Part shown: positions 1 through 6,760 of the stretch, in pieces
Layout of the letters: every line of letters begins with the position of its first letter
Position numbering within the stretch: the first letter of the stretch is position 1
From: Candidatus Fermentibacteraceae bacterium
Lineage (GTDB): Bacteria > Fermentibacterota > Fermentibacteria > Fermentibacterales > JCC-6
DNA: 9,239 nt
Assembly: GCA_021162285.1 (NCBI GenBank)
Contig: JAGGYZ010000139.1
Location: 1-9,239 of the forward strand
Direction: 5' to 3'
Notes under the pieces: generated by a model
Databases searched by the model: none
What the model was told of the DNA's origin: nothing
What the model saw: the letters and a program-made list of their open reading frames with translations, nothing else
Position numbers and translations under genes: made by a program

Positions 1-929
1 ATTCTGTCTCCGGCAGGGGACCATGACGGACTGTCACAGTACCCGTGGGCAAATCCCGCTCTCTCAGCTGTGCCCCCTGATGAATCCATCACATAAAGCT
101 GCGGATATCCCACTCTGTCGCTGGTTAGAATCATCTGCTGACCTGTTGGAGAAAAAGATGCAGATGTTTCAATCGACATCCTGGCAGTAAGTTGCTGAAC
201 ATCACCTGAAGCTGTATCCAGCCGGTTGATATCGGAATTCCCGGAAACACTTCTGGTGAATGCAATGTACCGCGAGTCGGGTGTCCAGGCTGGTGAGGTG
301 TTCAGCCCGCCTGTGACTACACGCCTGGCGGAGGAGTTTGCAAAACTGTAGAGATACAGGTCTCCTGAACCGTTTCTGTAGGATGTAAAAGCAATATTTT
401 CGCCGTCGGGACTCCATGCGGGGGTGGTGATCACTTCTTCATCGCTTATAACCACCTGGGGTGGCCGCGCATCCAGCGACCTGACTCGAAGAGAATACGA
501 TCCATTATTTCTGGTGATATATGCCACCTGAGTTGACGCAATTCCCTGTTCCCCGGAGAGCAGATAAACAAACTCGTCTGCAAACCTGTGAACAAGCGAC
601 TGCCATGAAGTACCGGAGTATTCCTTTTTGAGAAGGGCTTCCCCTTCAGCTCCATTTACATCCACAGAAAGTGTGTAGCTCCCGGTCCTGCCGGACAGTA
701 CACATCTTGCGTGAGCATAACCATCTCCACGATCTGCCGTTTCAAGAATACCTGAAAAATCTATGTCAAACTTCAGCTGATCAAGTGCCACTGAGGCTTC
801 CCTGCAACCGGACATTTCCATGCTCACAGGAATACATTCATTGCCAACAGGTGTCATCCGCATGAACTCAGACGAATAACCACTGAATGCGAGAACCAGC
901 CCCGCCATCAGATACTTCATTATCACCAC
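1..929 (-). CDS. tolB: TolB, Tol-Pal periplasmic beta-propeller (3'-partial at window edge)
   Basis: TolB is the periplasmic beta-propeller of the Tol-Pal system, which connects the inner-membrane TolQRA complex to the Pal lipoprotein and the outer membrane. About 309 codons are visible and the gene runs off the left edge; family members are usually about 420-430 residues. A short hydrophobic leader (MKYLMAGLVLAFSG) precedes a TolB_N-like domain of about 100 residues. Propeller blades follow, with repeated TolB/PD40 signatures: TPAWSPDGENIAFTS, SPAWTPDSRYIAFTR, ASFSPTGQQMILTSDR and SPSWSPAGDR. I chose the GTG at 929 because AGGAG (943-939) lies 9 bases upstream of it. The in-frame ATG at 920 would be 18 bases from that site, yet starts the leader better; both are possible. 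The gene lies downstream of the ArsR operon, on the same strand, after a gap of about 115 bases. The family call is strong, and the symbol rests on domain order plus the TolA-like gene at the other edge. Confidence 0.85.
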   Translation of the reverse strand, partial: MVIMKYLMAGLVLAFSGYSSEFMRMTPVGNECIPVSMEMSGCREASVALDQLKFDIDFSGILETADRGDGYAHARCVLSGRTGSYTLSVDVNGAEGEALLKKEYSGTSWQSLVHRFADEFVYLLSGEQGIASTQVAYITRNNGSYSLRVRSLDARPPQVVISDEEVITTPAWSPDGENIAFTSYRNGSGDLYLYSFANSSARRVVTGGLNTSPAWTPDSRYIAFTRSVSGNSDINRLDTASGDVQQLTARMSIETSASFSPTGQQMILTSDRVGYPQLYVMDSSGGTAERAGFAHGYCDSPSWSPAGDR

Positions 930-1013
930 TCTTTCGCTCTCCTGAACAACACTACCTGTATGGCTACTATACTATTCCAGAGCACGAAATTGTTCCCGGG
1001 GCCTGAATTCATT

Positions 1014-1041
1014 CTGTCAGTTGAAAAACAAACAACTGCAG
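1014..1041 (-). terminator. Weak hairpin just past the TSUP stop codon
   Basis: An inverted repeat CAGTTG/CAACTG (1018-1023 and 1033-1038) with a 9-base loop extends to about 9 pairs through CTG/CAG, with one bulged base. It begins 2 bases after the TSUP stop codon, in the 115-base gap before tolB. No T-run follows on the minus strand, so it is at best a poor intrinsic terminator and may be a processing hairpin or chance. The rest of the gap holds a TATAGT box (971-966, minus strand) that could be a -10 element for tolB, but no matching -35. Confidence 0.25.
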
Positions 1042-1043
1042 AT

Positions 1044-1850
1044 TCAGATTATTCCTTTTGAGCTCATGACACTGGCAACCATGAACAGTGCTGCCAGCCA
1101 GTTGGTCCAGGCGAACACTTTTTTGAGGTTCGCCGGCTTTGTTTTCAGTGCGTACCTGCCGCCCAGCACCCCGCCAGCCGTTGTAAGAACTGCCAGTGGT
1201 ATTGCTCGCATCAGGTTGAAGTCCCCCTGAATGGCGTGTCCTGTAAAACCCATCATAGCTGTTGCTGCGATAAGAACTGATGCGGTCCCCACAGCCACAT
1301 GCATTGGAACCCCACATGCAAGCACCATAAGCGGTACAAGAAAGGAACCACCGGAAACTCCCACCATTCCGGCGGCAAACCCGGTTACCACGGCAACTGG
1401 AACGGCAATCCACAGATTGACGGTGTAAACGGCATTTTCGTACTTTATTGTGAAATATCCAAAATTCTTCTTTGTTGATACGCCTGCTCCGGCCGGTACA
1501 GGCAGAAGCATTATCACTCCGGCGACAACAAGCATACCTGCAAAAAGGAGTTTCAGGGTATCTGCTTTGAACTGGTGTGAATAGTAACCTCCGCACAGAG
1601 CCGCAACAGAAACAAACAGACCGATCACGACGGCCAGGGTCCAGGATATGTGTCTGCTCTTCTGAAAAATTACCATCGCGGCAATTGACGCTGCCAGCAG
1701 AATAAACTGTCCCGTTGCCGCAGCCTCAAACATCGAAAAACCGGTTAGAGCGAGAATGACAACATAGAAGTTGCCGCCCCCCTTACCGACCATTGTCATA
1801 AAAACTGCCACTGCAAAAACAAGTACACCTGTCAGAACCACATGCACCAT
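1044..1850 (-). CDS. TSUP family transporter (TauE/SafE), sulfite/organosulfur exporter-like
   Basis: This is a 268-residue inner-membrane protein of the TSUP (TauE/SafE, formerly DUF81) family, whose characterised members move sulfite, sulfoacetate, thiosulfate and related anions. It has seven to eight hydrophobic segments and the family's two-fold internal repeat: a glycine-rich turn GKGGGNFYV at residues 22-30 is echoed by GVSGGSFLVPL at 164-174, each followed by an alanine-rich helix with a TG/GT turn. The loop at about 120-140 is the only long polar stretch. I chose the ATG at 1850 because AAAGGGG lies 5 bases upstream; an in-frame TTG at 1865 would overlap the rhodanese stop. It is last of five genes in the operon, 11 bases after the rhodanese. 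Rhodanese-TSUP pairs are common in sulfur oxidation and detoxification, so export of sulfite or another sulfur anion is the best guess. The actual substrate cannot be read from sequence. Confidence 0.88.
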   Translation of the reverse strand: MVHVVLTGVLVFAVAVFMTMVGKGGGNFYVVILALTGFSMFEAAATGQFILLAASIAAMVIFQKSRHISWTLAVVIGLFVSVAALCGGYYSHQFKADTLKLLFAGMLVVAGVIMLLPVPAGAGVSTKKNFGYFTIKYENAVYTVNLWIAVPVAVVTGFAAGMVGVSGGSFLVPLMVLACGVPMHVAVGTASVLIAATAMMGFTGHAIQGDFNLMRAIPLAVLTTAGGVLGGRYALKTKPANLKKVFAWTNWLAALFMVASVMSSKGII

Positions 1851-1861
1851 GAATTCCCCTT

Positions 1862-2245
1862 TCAACTGAGTGAGCTGTATAGTCTGCCGGGTTTTGTTTC
1901 CTGTGTCAAATCATTGTAGCCCCCTGCAAGAATCCGAACATCTGTAAAACCCTTTGACCTCAGGTACAGATAAACCATGGAAGATCTTACATTTGCAGGA
2001 CAGAACACGGCCACTGCCAGATTTTCAGGGATCTCCTCTAACCTGTCGGGAATCTGTGCTGCGGGAATGTGAAGAACATGAATGTTACTGTGGTGTTTCA
2101 TTCTAATTGAAATGGTGTCGTCTTCTTCCTCTGATCTTACATCAAGCAACACAATATGTTCCATCGTAAAAAGTTCTTTGGCGGTTATCTTGTGTTTTGC
2201 CTGACCGATGTAATCGAATGTCATGCTTTTCAGTACATTCTGCAT
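1862..2245 (-). CDS. Single-domain rhodanese-like sulfurtransferase
   Basis: This 127-residue cytoplasmic protein has no signal peptide and is the length of a single rhodanese domain. Rhodaneses carry sulfane sulfur as a cysteine persulfide and pass it to thiol acceptors such as thioredoxin, glutathione or cyanide. The N-terminal half has the family's IVLLDVRSEEE strand-loop (31-41), and the active-site loop reads FCPANVRSSM at 81-90, with Cys82 as the presumed nucleophile and Arg87-Ser88 as in the usual CxxGxRS loop. The usual glycine in the loop is replaced by N, so the loop is slightly atypical. The C-terminal signature is GFTDVRILAGGYNDL (99-113). An AGGA stands 8 bases before the ATG, and the start is 2 bases past the thioredoxin stop. 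Its place between a dithiol mini-thioredoxin and a TSUP transporter suggests persulfide handling with one as reductant and the other as exit route. This is inference. Confidence 0.88.
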   Translation of the reverse strand: MQNVLKSMTFDYIGQAKHKITAKELFTMEHIVLLDVRSEEEDDTISIRMKHHSNIHVLHIPAAQIPDRLEEIPENLAVAVFCPANVRSSMVYLYLRSKGFTDVRILAGGYNDLTQETKPGRLYSSLS

Positions 2246-2247
2246 GA

Positions 2248-2499
2248 TTATCCTGTTTCTCTGCTGCGGGATAGATATTCAATTAAATCTTCCCCGGAAG
2301 GTATTTTCCCGGCGACCTTCACCTCTCCATCAACGACGAGAGCTGGTGTCATCATTACCCCAAAACTCATGATGTCGTTAAGGTCTGTTACCTTCTCGAG
2401 TTCGTAATCAACACCCAGTTCCACAGCTGCTTCCTCTGCAACTTCAGCCAGTTTTTTGCATTTCGGGCAGCCTGTTCCAAGTACCTGTATTTTCACCAT
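2248..2499 (-). CDS. Mini-thioredoxin with CPKC active site (redox-active disulfide protein type)
   Basis: This is an 83-residue thioredoxin-fold protein, shorter than a canonical thioredoxin (about 105) and matching the small redox-active disulfide family often found beside COG0701 permeases. Residues 3-14 (KIQVLGTGCPKC) form the first strand and active site with Cys11 and Cys14. The TP at 51-52 is the expected cis-proline next to the active site, and VVDGEVKVAGKIPS (55-68) is the final hairpin. There is no signal peptide, so it acts in the cytoplasm. I chose the ATG at 2499 because AAAGGAG, overlapping the permease stop codon, stands 5-6 bases upstream. A longer in-frame start at 2574 would run through the permease coding end. 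The likely role is dithiol-disulfide exchange with the ArsR ligand, the permease cysteines or the rhodanese persulfide. The partner is unknown. Confidence 0.9.
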   Translation of the reverse strand: MVKIQVLGTGCPKCKKLAEVAEEAAVELGVDYELEKVTDLNDIMSFGVMMTPALVVDGEVKVAGKIPSGEDLIEYLSRSRETG

Positions 2500-2509
2500 T
2501 GTTTCTCCT

Positions 2510-3805
2510 TTACATCTTACCGAAAACAATACCGCTGACAGTTGCCATAACAACCACCAGAGCAACAAATGCAACTGTTTTTTTCGTACCCATCACGCTT
2601 CTGATAACCAGCATGTTCGGTAGACTCAGTGCAGGTCCTGCAAGCAGAAGAGCCAGAGCAGGCCCCTTTCCCATGCCGCTTCCCATAAGACCCTGGAGAA
2701 TGGGGATTTCTGTGAGTGTGGCGAAGTACATGAACGCCCCGGCAACAGAGGCTAAGAGATTTGCCCTGAGTGAATTACCACCCACTGCGGTTTCTATCCA
2801 CGAAGACGGAATCAACCCTTCGTAACCAGCACGGCCCAGAAGCAGCCCTGCCACAAGCACGCCAGCCAGCAGTAATGGCAGTATCTGCCTGGCGAATCCA
2901 AATGTGGCTTCAAACCACTGTGCTCCCTCCCCGCCGCCTGTTGCAAGAACCACAGAAAGACCCAGCATTCCAGCAACAAACGGTATGGTAAAGCCCTCCG
3001 GAAAAACAAGGGCTGCCAGGACCACCACAGCGGCAAGCAGTGAGATCTTCCAGAGTTTTATCTTCATCCACACGACAAGAACGACCCCCAGAACCACTGC
3101 GAGAACAGACAGTATCTGTTGTTTCATACCGTAGATGGTGTTCTGAAAACTGTCTGTGCAGTTGCACCCGCCCCATGTTGCTGCTACCATTATCGCCACA
3201 AGGATGAAGAAGAATATCGCATTCTTCCACAGGGCCCTGGAACCTTCCCCTGGCAACGACACAGGAACTGCGGCCTGCCTTTTTTTCTCATCTTTCCTGA
3301 AAAGCAGGTGCATTAGAAGCCCAATGAGTATGCTGAAAACTACGGCGCCCACTGCCCTTGCAATTCCCAGTTCCAGCCCCAGGATTCTGGCGGTAAGTAT
3401 TATTGCCAGAACATTGATAGCCGGACCTGCGTACAGAAATGCAGTTGCCGGGCCAAGACCTGCGCCCATTCTGTAAATACCGGCAAACAGAGGCAGAACC
3501 GTACAGGAGCACACAGCCAGAACGGAGCCGGATACGGATGCAACTGTGTAGGCAACAATCTTCTTCGCACCTGCCCCCAGGTACTTCATAACTGAACCCT
3601 GGCTCACAAATACACCTATGGCTCCGGCAATAAAAAACGCAGGTATCAGACACAGCAGCACATGCTCCCGGGCATACCACTTTGCAAGTTCAAGTGCCTC
3701 AATCACCGAAAGATCAAATCGTTCTTTTCCCACTGGCAGAAAGTAAACACCGAGAAATACTCCGGCGATGAGAGCCAGAGATCTCCACTCCTTTTTCCAG
3801 TTCAT
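2510..3805 (-). CDS. YraQ/ArsP-like permease (COG0701, DUF318/UPF0718)
   Basis: This is a 431-residue inner-membrane permease with about ten to twelve hydrophobic segments. It belongs to the COG0701 group that includes ArsP, the exporter of trivalent organoarsenicals, and related putative metal exporters. The first half carries CSCTVLPLFAG (99-109) in a membrane segment, then GLGPATAFLYAGPAINV (116-132). The second half repeats this plan as TLTEIPILQG (363-372) and GKGPALALLLAGPALSL (379-395), without cysteines. A second Cys pair, GGCNC (212-216), lies where a central segment meets a loop. The protein is longer than typical ArsP (about 315). Start: the ATG at 3805 overlaps the arsR stop (ATGA), with GGGAG 8 bases upstream; a longer in-frame start at 3898 would lie inside arsR. 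The CxC pairs suggest a thiophilic substrate such as As(III), Cu, Zn or Hg, but ArsP function is not established here. Confidence 0.85.
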   Translation of the reverse strand: MNWKKEWRSLALIAGVFLGVYFLPVGKERFDLSVIEALELAKWYAREHVLLCLIPAFFIAGAIGVFVSQGSVMKYLGAGAKKIVAYTVASVSGSVLAVCSCTVLPLFAGIYRMGAGLGPATAFLYAGPAINVLAIILTARILGLELGIARAVGAVVFSILIGLLMHLLFRKDEKKRQAAVPVSLPGEGSRALWKNAIFFFILVAIMVAATWGGCNCTDSFQNTIYGMKQQILSVLAVVLGVVLVVWMKIKLWKISLLAAVVVLAALVFPEGFTIPFVAGMLGLSVVLATGGGEGAQWFEATFGFARQILPLLLAGVLVAGLLLGRAGYEGLIPSSWIETAVGGNSLRANLLASVAGAFMYFATLTEIPILQGLMGSGMGKGPALALLLAGPALSLPNMLVIRSVMGTKKTVAFVALVVVMATVSGIVFGKM

Positions 3806-4140
3806 TCTCTGTGCTCCCGACTGTTCAGGTATTCCGTTTCCTGCTTTACATTCATCTGCACTACCTGATCGAAACAGCTTAGAAACCCAAGTACACAAGG
3901 CGTTCTCAAACTGTAGTAAACCTGTTTTCCATTCTTTCGGTAGTCTACAATTCCTGCCCGACGAAGAACGGACAGGTGCCGCGAGATCGTGGAATAATCC
4001 AGAGTAAGAACCCTGTTGAATTCACACACACAGGTCTCCCCTTCGGAAAGTTTTTCAACCATCCAAAGCCTGTACGGGTTTGCCAGCGCCTTTAAAGTTT
4101 CGCTCTGCTTTCTGTAGAACTGCAGTTCTTCACTGTTCAT
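3802..4140 (-). CDS. ArsR/SmtB-family transcriptional repressor
   Basis: This 112-residue winged-helix repressor has the usual length for the family. The pattern is LKALANPYRLWMVEKL (17-31, missing only the middle of the helix), then ETCVCEF at 35-41, the alpha-3 metal site seen in ArsR as ELCVCDL, then the recognition helix around DYSTISRHLSVLRRAGIV (48-65) and the wing YRKNGKQVYYSL (67-78). Cys37 and Cys39 form the CxC pair. The third cysteine of E. coli ArsR (CVCDLC) is replaced by Asn42, while Cys82 and Cys89 lie in the C-terminal helix. The start is the ATG at 4140, with AAGGA 9 bases upstream. It is the first gene of a five-gene operon and its stop overlaps the permease start, so it probably autoregulates from the palindrome at 4168-4193. 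The inducer may be As(III)/Sb(III), a metal, or a sulfane-sulfur species. Confidence 0.93.
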   Translation of the reverse strand: MNSEELQFYRKQSETLKALANPYRLWMVEKLSEGETCVCEFNRVLTLDYSTISRHLSVLRRAGIVDYRKNGKQVYYSLRTPCVLGFLSCFDQVVQMNVKQETEYLNSREHRE

Positions 4141-4167
4141 GCTGCACCATCCTTAATCTTCAGTACA

Positions 4168-4193
4168 TTTGCAAATATATACAAATATGCAAA
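4168..4193. promoter_or_regulatory. Imperfect palindrome, probable ArsR-family operator
   Basis: A 26-bp AT-rich inverted repeat has arms TTTGCA and TGCAAA and matches at 10 of 13 half-site positions. It begins 28 bases upstream of the arsR start and covers the likely -10 box. Such size and composition suit ArsR/SmtB operators, which are typically imperfect AT-rich palindromes next to or over the promoter. Binding would block transcription of the whole operon. Confidence 0.6.
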
Positions 4194-4203
4194 AACTGTG
4201 CAA
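4174..4203 (-). promoter_or_regulatory. Sigma-70-like promoter of the arsR operon
   Basis: On the minus strand, TTGCAC (4203-4198) is separated by 18 bases from TATATT (4179-4174); TATATA with a 16-base spacer is an alternative. It is the only credible promoter in the gap between the GT-like gene and arsR, and it overlaps the palindrome. The consensus used is that of E. coli and may not apply exactly to this organism. Confidence 0.45.
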
Positions 4204-4264
4204 CACTGCTCCTGGAACGGAATTTGATCAGAATACACGGAAATCGATAACGGCGTTTCCCCGG

Positions 4265-5572
4265 CTACCTGAGAAAAGGTGGGTCTTCCCAGTCCCACAA
4301 CCGCTCAGGATGATCATCTACGTTCGACGGTGTTGTGTTCCACAGATAGGCTGCCCAGTGCCAGCTTCCGGAAAAATGTATTCCGATGCTGAGAACTGAA
4401 AGAATCACCAGTGCGGAAAGACCAGGCAGCGTTTTCCTTTTAAGAAGGTCATCCACAGAAAGAAACATCAGGAAGAACGCGAAAGGCAATATATCTGACA
4501 TGAAACGGGAACCGAAGCAGTGTCCTCCCCACCAGTGCGGAAAAAGTGAGACAACGATAAGATGACAAAGGATGAAAGCACTGAAGAGAATGGTAATACC
4601 TCGATAGACCCGGTTTTTAATCCCGGAGTAGAATCCGTGGAAACAGAATATCAGAAACGGGGAGTAAACCAGCAGACCCCTGCCTGGACTGATAAGATTG
4701 CCGGAAAATGCGGTAAAGAAAACAACTGTCCCGCCCAGTCTCGATACGGAAAAATAGTGCGGGATAAGAGAATGGTATACCGACAGGTTGTATACACAGA
4801 AAAGAACAGCAAAAGGCGTTGCCCATACCAGGAAGGAAAGCAGATATTTTCTGTGCCTGAGAAAGATGTAGATGGTGAATCCCGCCAGGAATACCGCATT
4901 AGTAGGCCGGATCATAAAAGCTGCAGCCAGGGGAATGGAAATGAACTTTACATATCCCGGAGAGCCGCGTTCAGCACGCAACAGCAGATAAACGGCCAGA
5001 GAGAGAAACATGAGCGTTGGCCCATGCATCCAGAGGGCTCTGCTGGCTGTTGACCAGGCTGAGGTTCCAAAAGCGAAAAGCAGCGCCGTTGAAAAAGCAT
5101 AGCCTCTGCGGAGAAACAGTGTTCCCGCCAGATACACAAAAACCACGGCAAGAGCCGTGTAGAAAGAAGATATCACCTTTTCAATATCCGAAGAGAGGTA
5201 TACTGTTTCGATGTCAGCATCCGGTCCGTATGTCTCTGTAATATGATCTGACATCCTGCGGTTGATCTCGGGAATGGAGCTGAGTGCAGGAATGACTATT
5301 CTGTCGAATACAAGAACAGGAGGAACGGAGAGCATATATGTCCATACCGGGAACTGAGAGTAGGGTCTGCCATTGATCTGGTCAATGCAGTAGTAGTTGT
5401 TTCGTTCAAGGAGCTGGGGATACTCCGAAAGGTCGGCATTGCCTTCCTCTATAATGCTCATTGCAGTAGGAATTGCCCATCGGGAATCAAAGGATGTTTT
5501 GATCGGACTTACCAGGTAAACCAGTAAAACGAGTATGAAGATGACGATAGATGACCAGAATAACTGTTTCAT
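4265..5572 (-). CDS. GT-C/GT39-like polytopic membrane protein, putative glycosyltransferase
   Basis: This 435-residue protein has about nine to eleven transmembrane segments in the GT-C (ArnT/PMT) layout: a hydrophobic N-terminus (6-23), a long polar loop after it, then closely packed helices from about 135 to 405. The first loop has the acidic stretch SFDSRWAIPTAM (27-38) and NGRPYSQFP (67-75), with Asp29 in about the place where GT-C enzymes keep a catalytic acidic residue. Later motifs are LISPGRGLLVYSP (293-305), HWWGGHCFGSRFMSD (346-360) and a tail RLWDWEDPPF (424-433). I recognise this as a recurrent GT39-like family with no assigned substrate. A lipid-linked-sugar transferase to protein or envelope glycan is the likely function but is not shown. 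The Shine-Dalgarno is weak (AAAG before the ATG), and it is separated from the upstream lipoprotein gene by 99 bases and from arsR by 124. No functional tie to either is evident. Confidence 0.7.
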   Translation of the reverse strand: MKQLFWSSIVIFILVLLVYLVSPIKTSFDSRWAIPTAMSIIEEGNADLSEYPQLLERNNYYCIDQINGRPYSQFPVWTYMLSVPPVLVFDRIVIPALSSIPEINRRMSDHITETYGPDADIETVYLSSDIEKVISSFYTALAVVFVYLAGTLFLRRGYAFSTALLFAFGTSAWSTASRALWMHGPTLMFLSLAVYLLLRAERGSPGYVKFISIPLAAAFMIRPTNAVFLAGFTIYIFLRHRKYLLSFLVWATPFAVLFCVYNLSVYHSLIPHYFSVSRLGGTVVFFTAFSGNLISPGRGLLVYSPFLIFCFHGFYSGIKNRVYRGITILFSAFILCHLIVVSLFPHWWGGHCFGSRFMSDILPFAFFLMFLSVDDLLKRKTLPGLSALVILSVLSIGIHFSGSWHWAAYLWNTTPSNVDDHPERLWDWEDPPFLR

Positions 5573-5671
5573 GCGCTTTACATAATCTCTGAAGGCGGGC
5601 CTAACAAGTCCCAGCGGTGTTTTAATTGCCTGACTGCACAGATGAGAAGTACAGGCTGACCGCCACTCCGA

Positions 5672-6649
5672 TCACCTGGTGTGGTAAGCAACATAAATGT
5701 CAGCTTCTATCTTGTTGTATTCAGCATCGTAAAACAGGTGGGTGAAATACAGATTCCCCTGTGAGTCTACCCCCGGGTCTCCAGCATAGTTTGATACTAT
5801 CTCCACAGGTTCACCCCAGACTCCAGCCGTTCTGGTTGATCTGAATATTGCCGGTCCGTAGTATCCCATCCCGCTTGCCGAACGGGTAAACCACAGTTCC
5901 TTGCCGTCTGAAGAAATACACGGCTGATTCTCATCCCAGCTGCTGTTAATCACAGAACCCAAATTCTCAGGTGTTGACCAGTTTGCACCATTTCGAACTG
6001 TAAGCCACAGATCACCCTGCCCGTATCCACCCTCAGTGCTGGCGAAATACAGGGAATCTCCATCTGACGTGGAAGCGACTTCACCGGCAGTGTATTCCTG
6101 GTTAAGCTGCTGTCCGGCGTTCTGCCAGTTTGTCCACCCGCTTCCGGAAAACTCGGCTGTGTAGATGTCAATCGGGTTGAAATTACCCTGTCTGGCTGAA
6201 CAGAACCACAGAGTATTGTCTGTGAAGCAGAGAGATCCATCAAGATGATCCGTACCAGGTTCTGCCAGAAGTGCCCTTACCGGTTCAGACCAGTTCGAAC
6301 CGGTTTTCCGGCACCACCAGATACCTGAAACCCCGTCCAGAAGCTGCTGTTCAGGGGGAAGATTCCCGTCAGGAGTGAAGAAGAAAAGAAAAACAGTACC
6401 GTCAGCAGAAATAACTACAGCATCCTCAACACCAGCGGTGTTCACCGGCCCGGGCATGGGAACAGGCTCTTCCCACTCTCCGGAATGAATCACAGGTGGA
6501 AAAACATCCGTTTCCGGTGTAACTTTAACTGCCCCCTCTGGAATCGACCCACCGCGGGAAGGATCGGTAACATCAGGCTCAGAAACACTGGAACAGGCCA
6601 GTGTAAAAGCAATACACAAAACAGCACCTGTTACGGTAATTCTTCTCAT
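5672..6649 (-). CDS. PD40-type beta-propeller lipoprotein
   Basis: This 325-residue exported protein has a type II signal: MRR, a hydrophobic core, then FTLAC with Cys19 as the likely lipidated residue. A low-complexity linker rich in D, P, S, E and G follows (about 20-65). The body has WD40-like/PD40 blades, each with a loop-strand pattern such as ISADGTVFLFF (80-90), STSDGDSLYFAS (193-204), ISSDGKELWFTR (245-256) and VDSQGNLYFTH (294-304). These alternate with the segments TGSNWSEPV (116-124), GANWSTPENL (221-230) and AGVWGEPV (275-282). The layout resembles the PD40 modules found alone or fused to OmpA-like domains; here there is no OmpA domain. The ATG at 6649 was chosen because AGGAGG is 6 bases upstream; a longer in-frame start at 6718 adds a non-signal-like extension. 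A structural or sensing role at the cell surface is likely, with function unknown. It shares only general architecture with TolB. Confidence 0.82.
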   Translation of the reverse strand: MRRITVTGAVLCIAFTLACSSVSEPDVTDPSRGGSIPEGAVKVTPETDVFPPVIHSGEWEEPVPMPGPVNTAGVEDAVVISADGTVFLFFFTPDGNLPPEQQLLDGVSGIWWCRKTGSNWSEPVRALLAEPGTDHLDGSLCFTDNTLWFCSARQGNFNPIDIYTAEFSGSGWTNWQNAGQQLNQEYTAGEVASTSDGDSLYFASTEGGYGQGDLWLTVRNGANWSTPENLGSVINSSWDENQPCISSDGKELWFTRSASGMGYYGPAIFRSTRTAGVWGEPVEIVSNYAGDPGVDSQGNLYFTHLFYDAEYNKIEADIYVAYHTR

Positions 6650-6730
6650 TTCTTCCTCCTGAACTCTAAATACTCCGTATGTTCTACAAAAGGCTGATAA
6701 CTCCACTTCTCCAAACACTTATTCATAAGA

Positions 6731-6760
6731 CAAATACGCAACGCTTTTACAATATGTCAA
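6731..6760 (-). promoter_or_regulatory. Probable promoter of the PD40 lipoprotein gene
   Basis: A perfect TTGACA (6760-6755) is followed, after a spacer of 17-18 bases, by GTATTT/TATTTG (6737-6731) on the minus strand. The -10 match is weak. It lies about 80-110 bases upstream of the lipoprotein start, in the 170-base gap after the SLC13 gene. The remaining gap has a 30-bp inverted repeat immediately upstream and no coding. Confidence 0.35.

Noticed and set aside
1009..1596. 195-codon minus-strand open frame overlapping the TSUP gene
   Set aside because: It is a cysteine/arginine-rich shadow of the TSUP gene in another frame, with no domain and no start signal.
2500..2574. Extended start for the mini-thioredoxin giving a hydrophobic N-terminus
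   Set aside because: The extension runs through the end of the permease gene, while the ATG at 2499 has AAAGGAG at good spacing.
3806..3898. Extended start for the permease adding 31 residues
   Set aside because: These codons lie inside arsR; the ATG at 3805 has GGGAG 8 bases upstream and the typical stop/start overlap.
4562..5053. 163-codon plus-strand open frame
   Set aside because: It lies wholly opposite the GT-like membrane protein and has a polar, featureless composition, so it is an antisense shadow.
6650..6718. Extended start for the lipoprotein adding 23 residues
   Set aside because: It would bury the lipoprotein signal, while the ATG at 6649 has AGGAGG 6 bases upstream.
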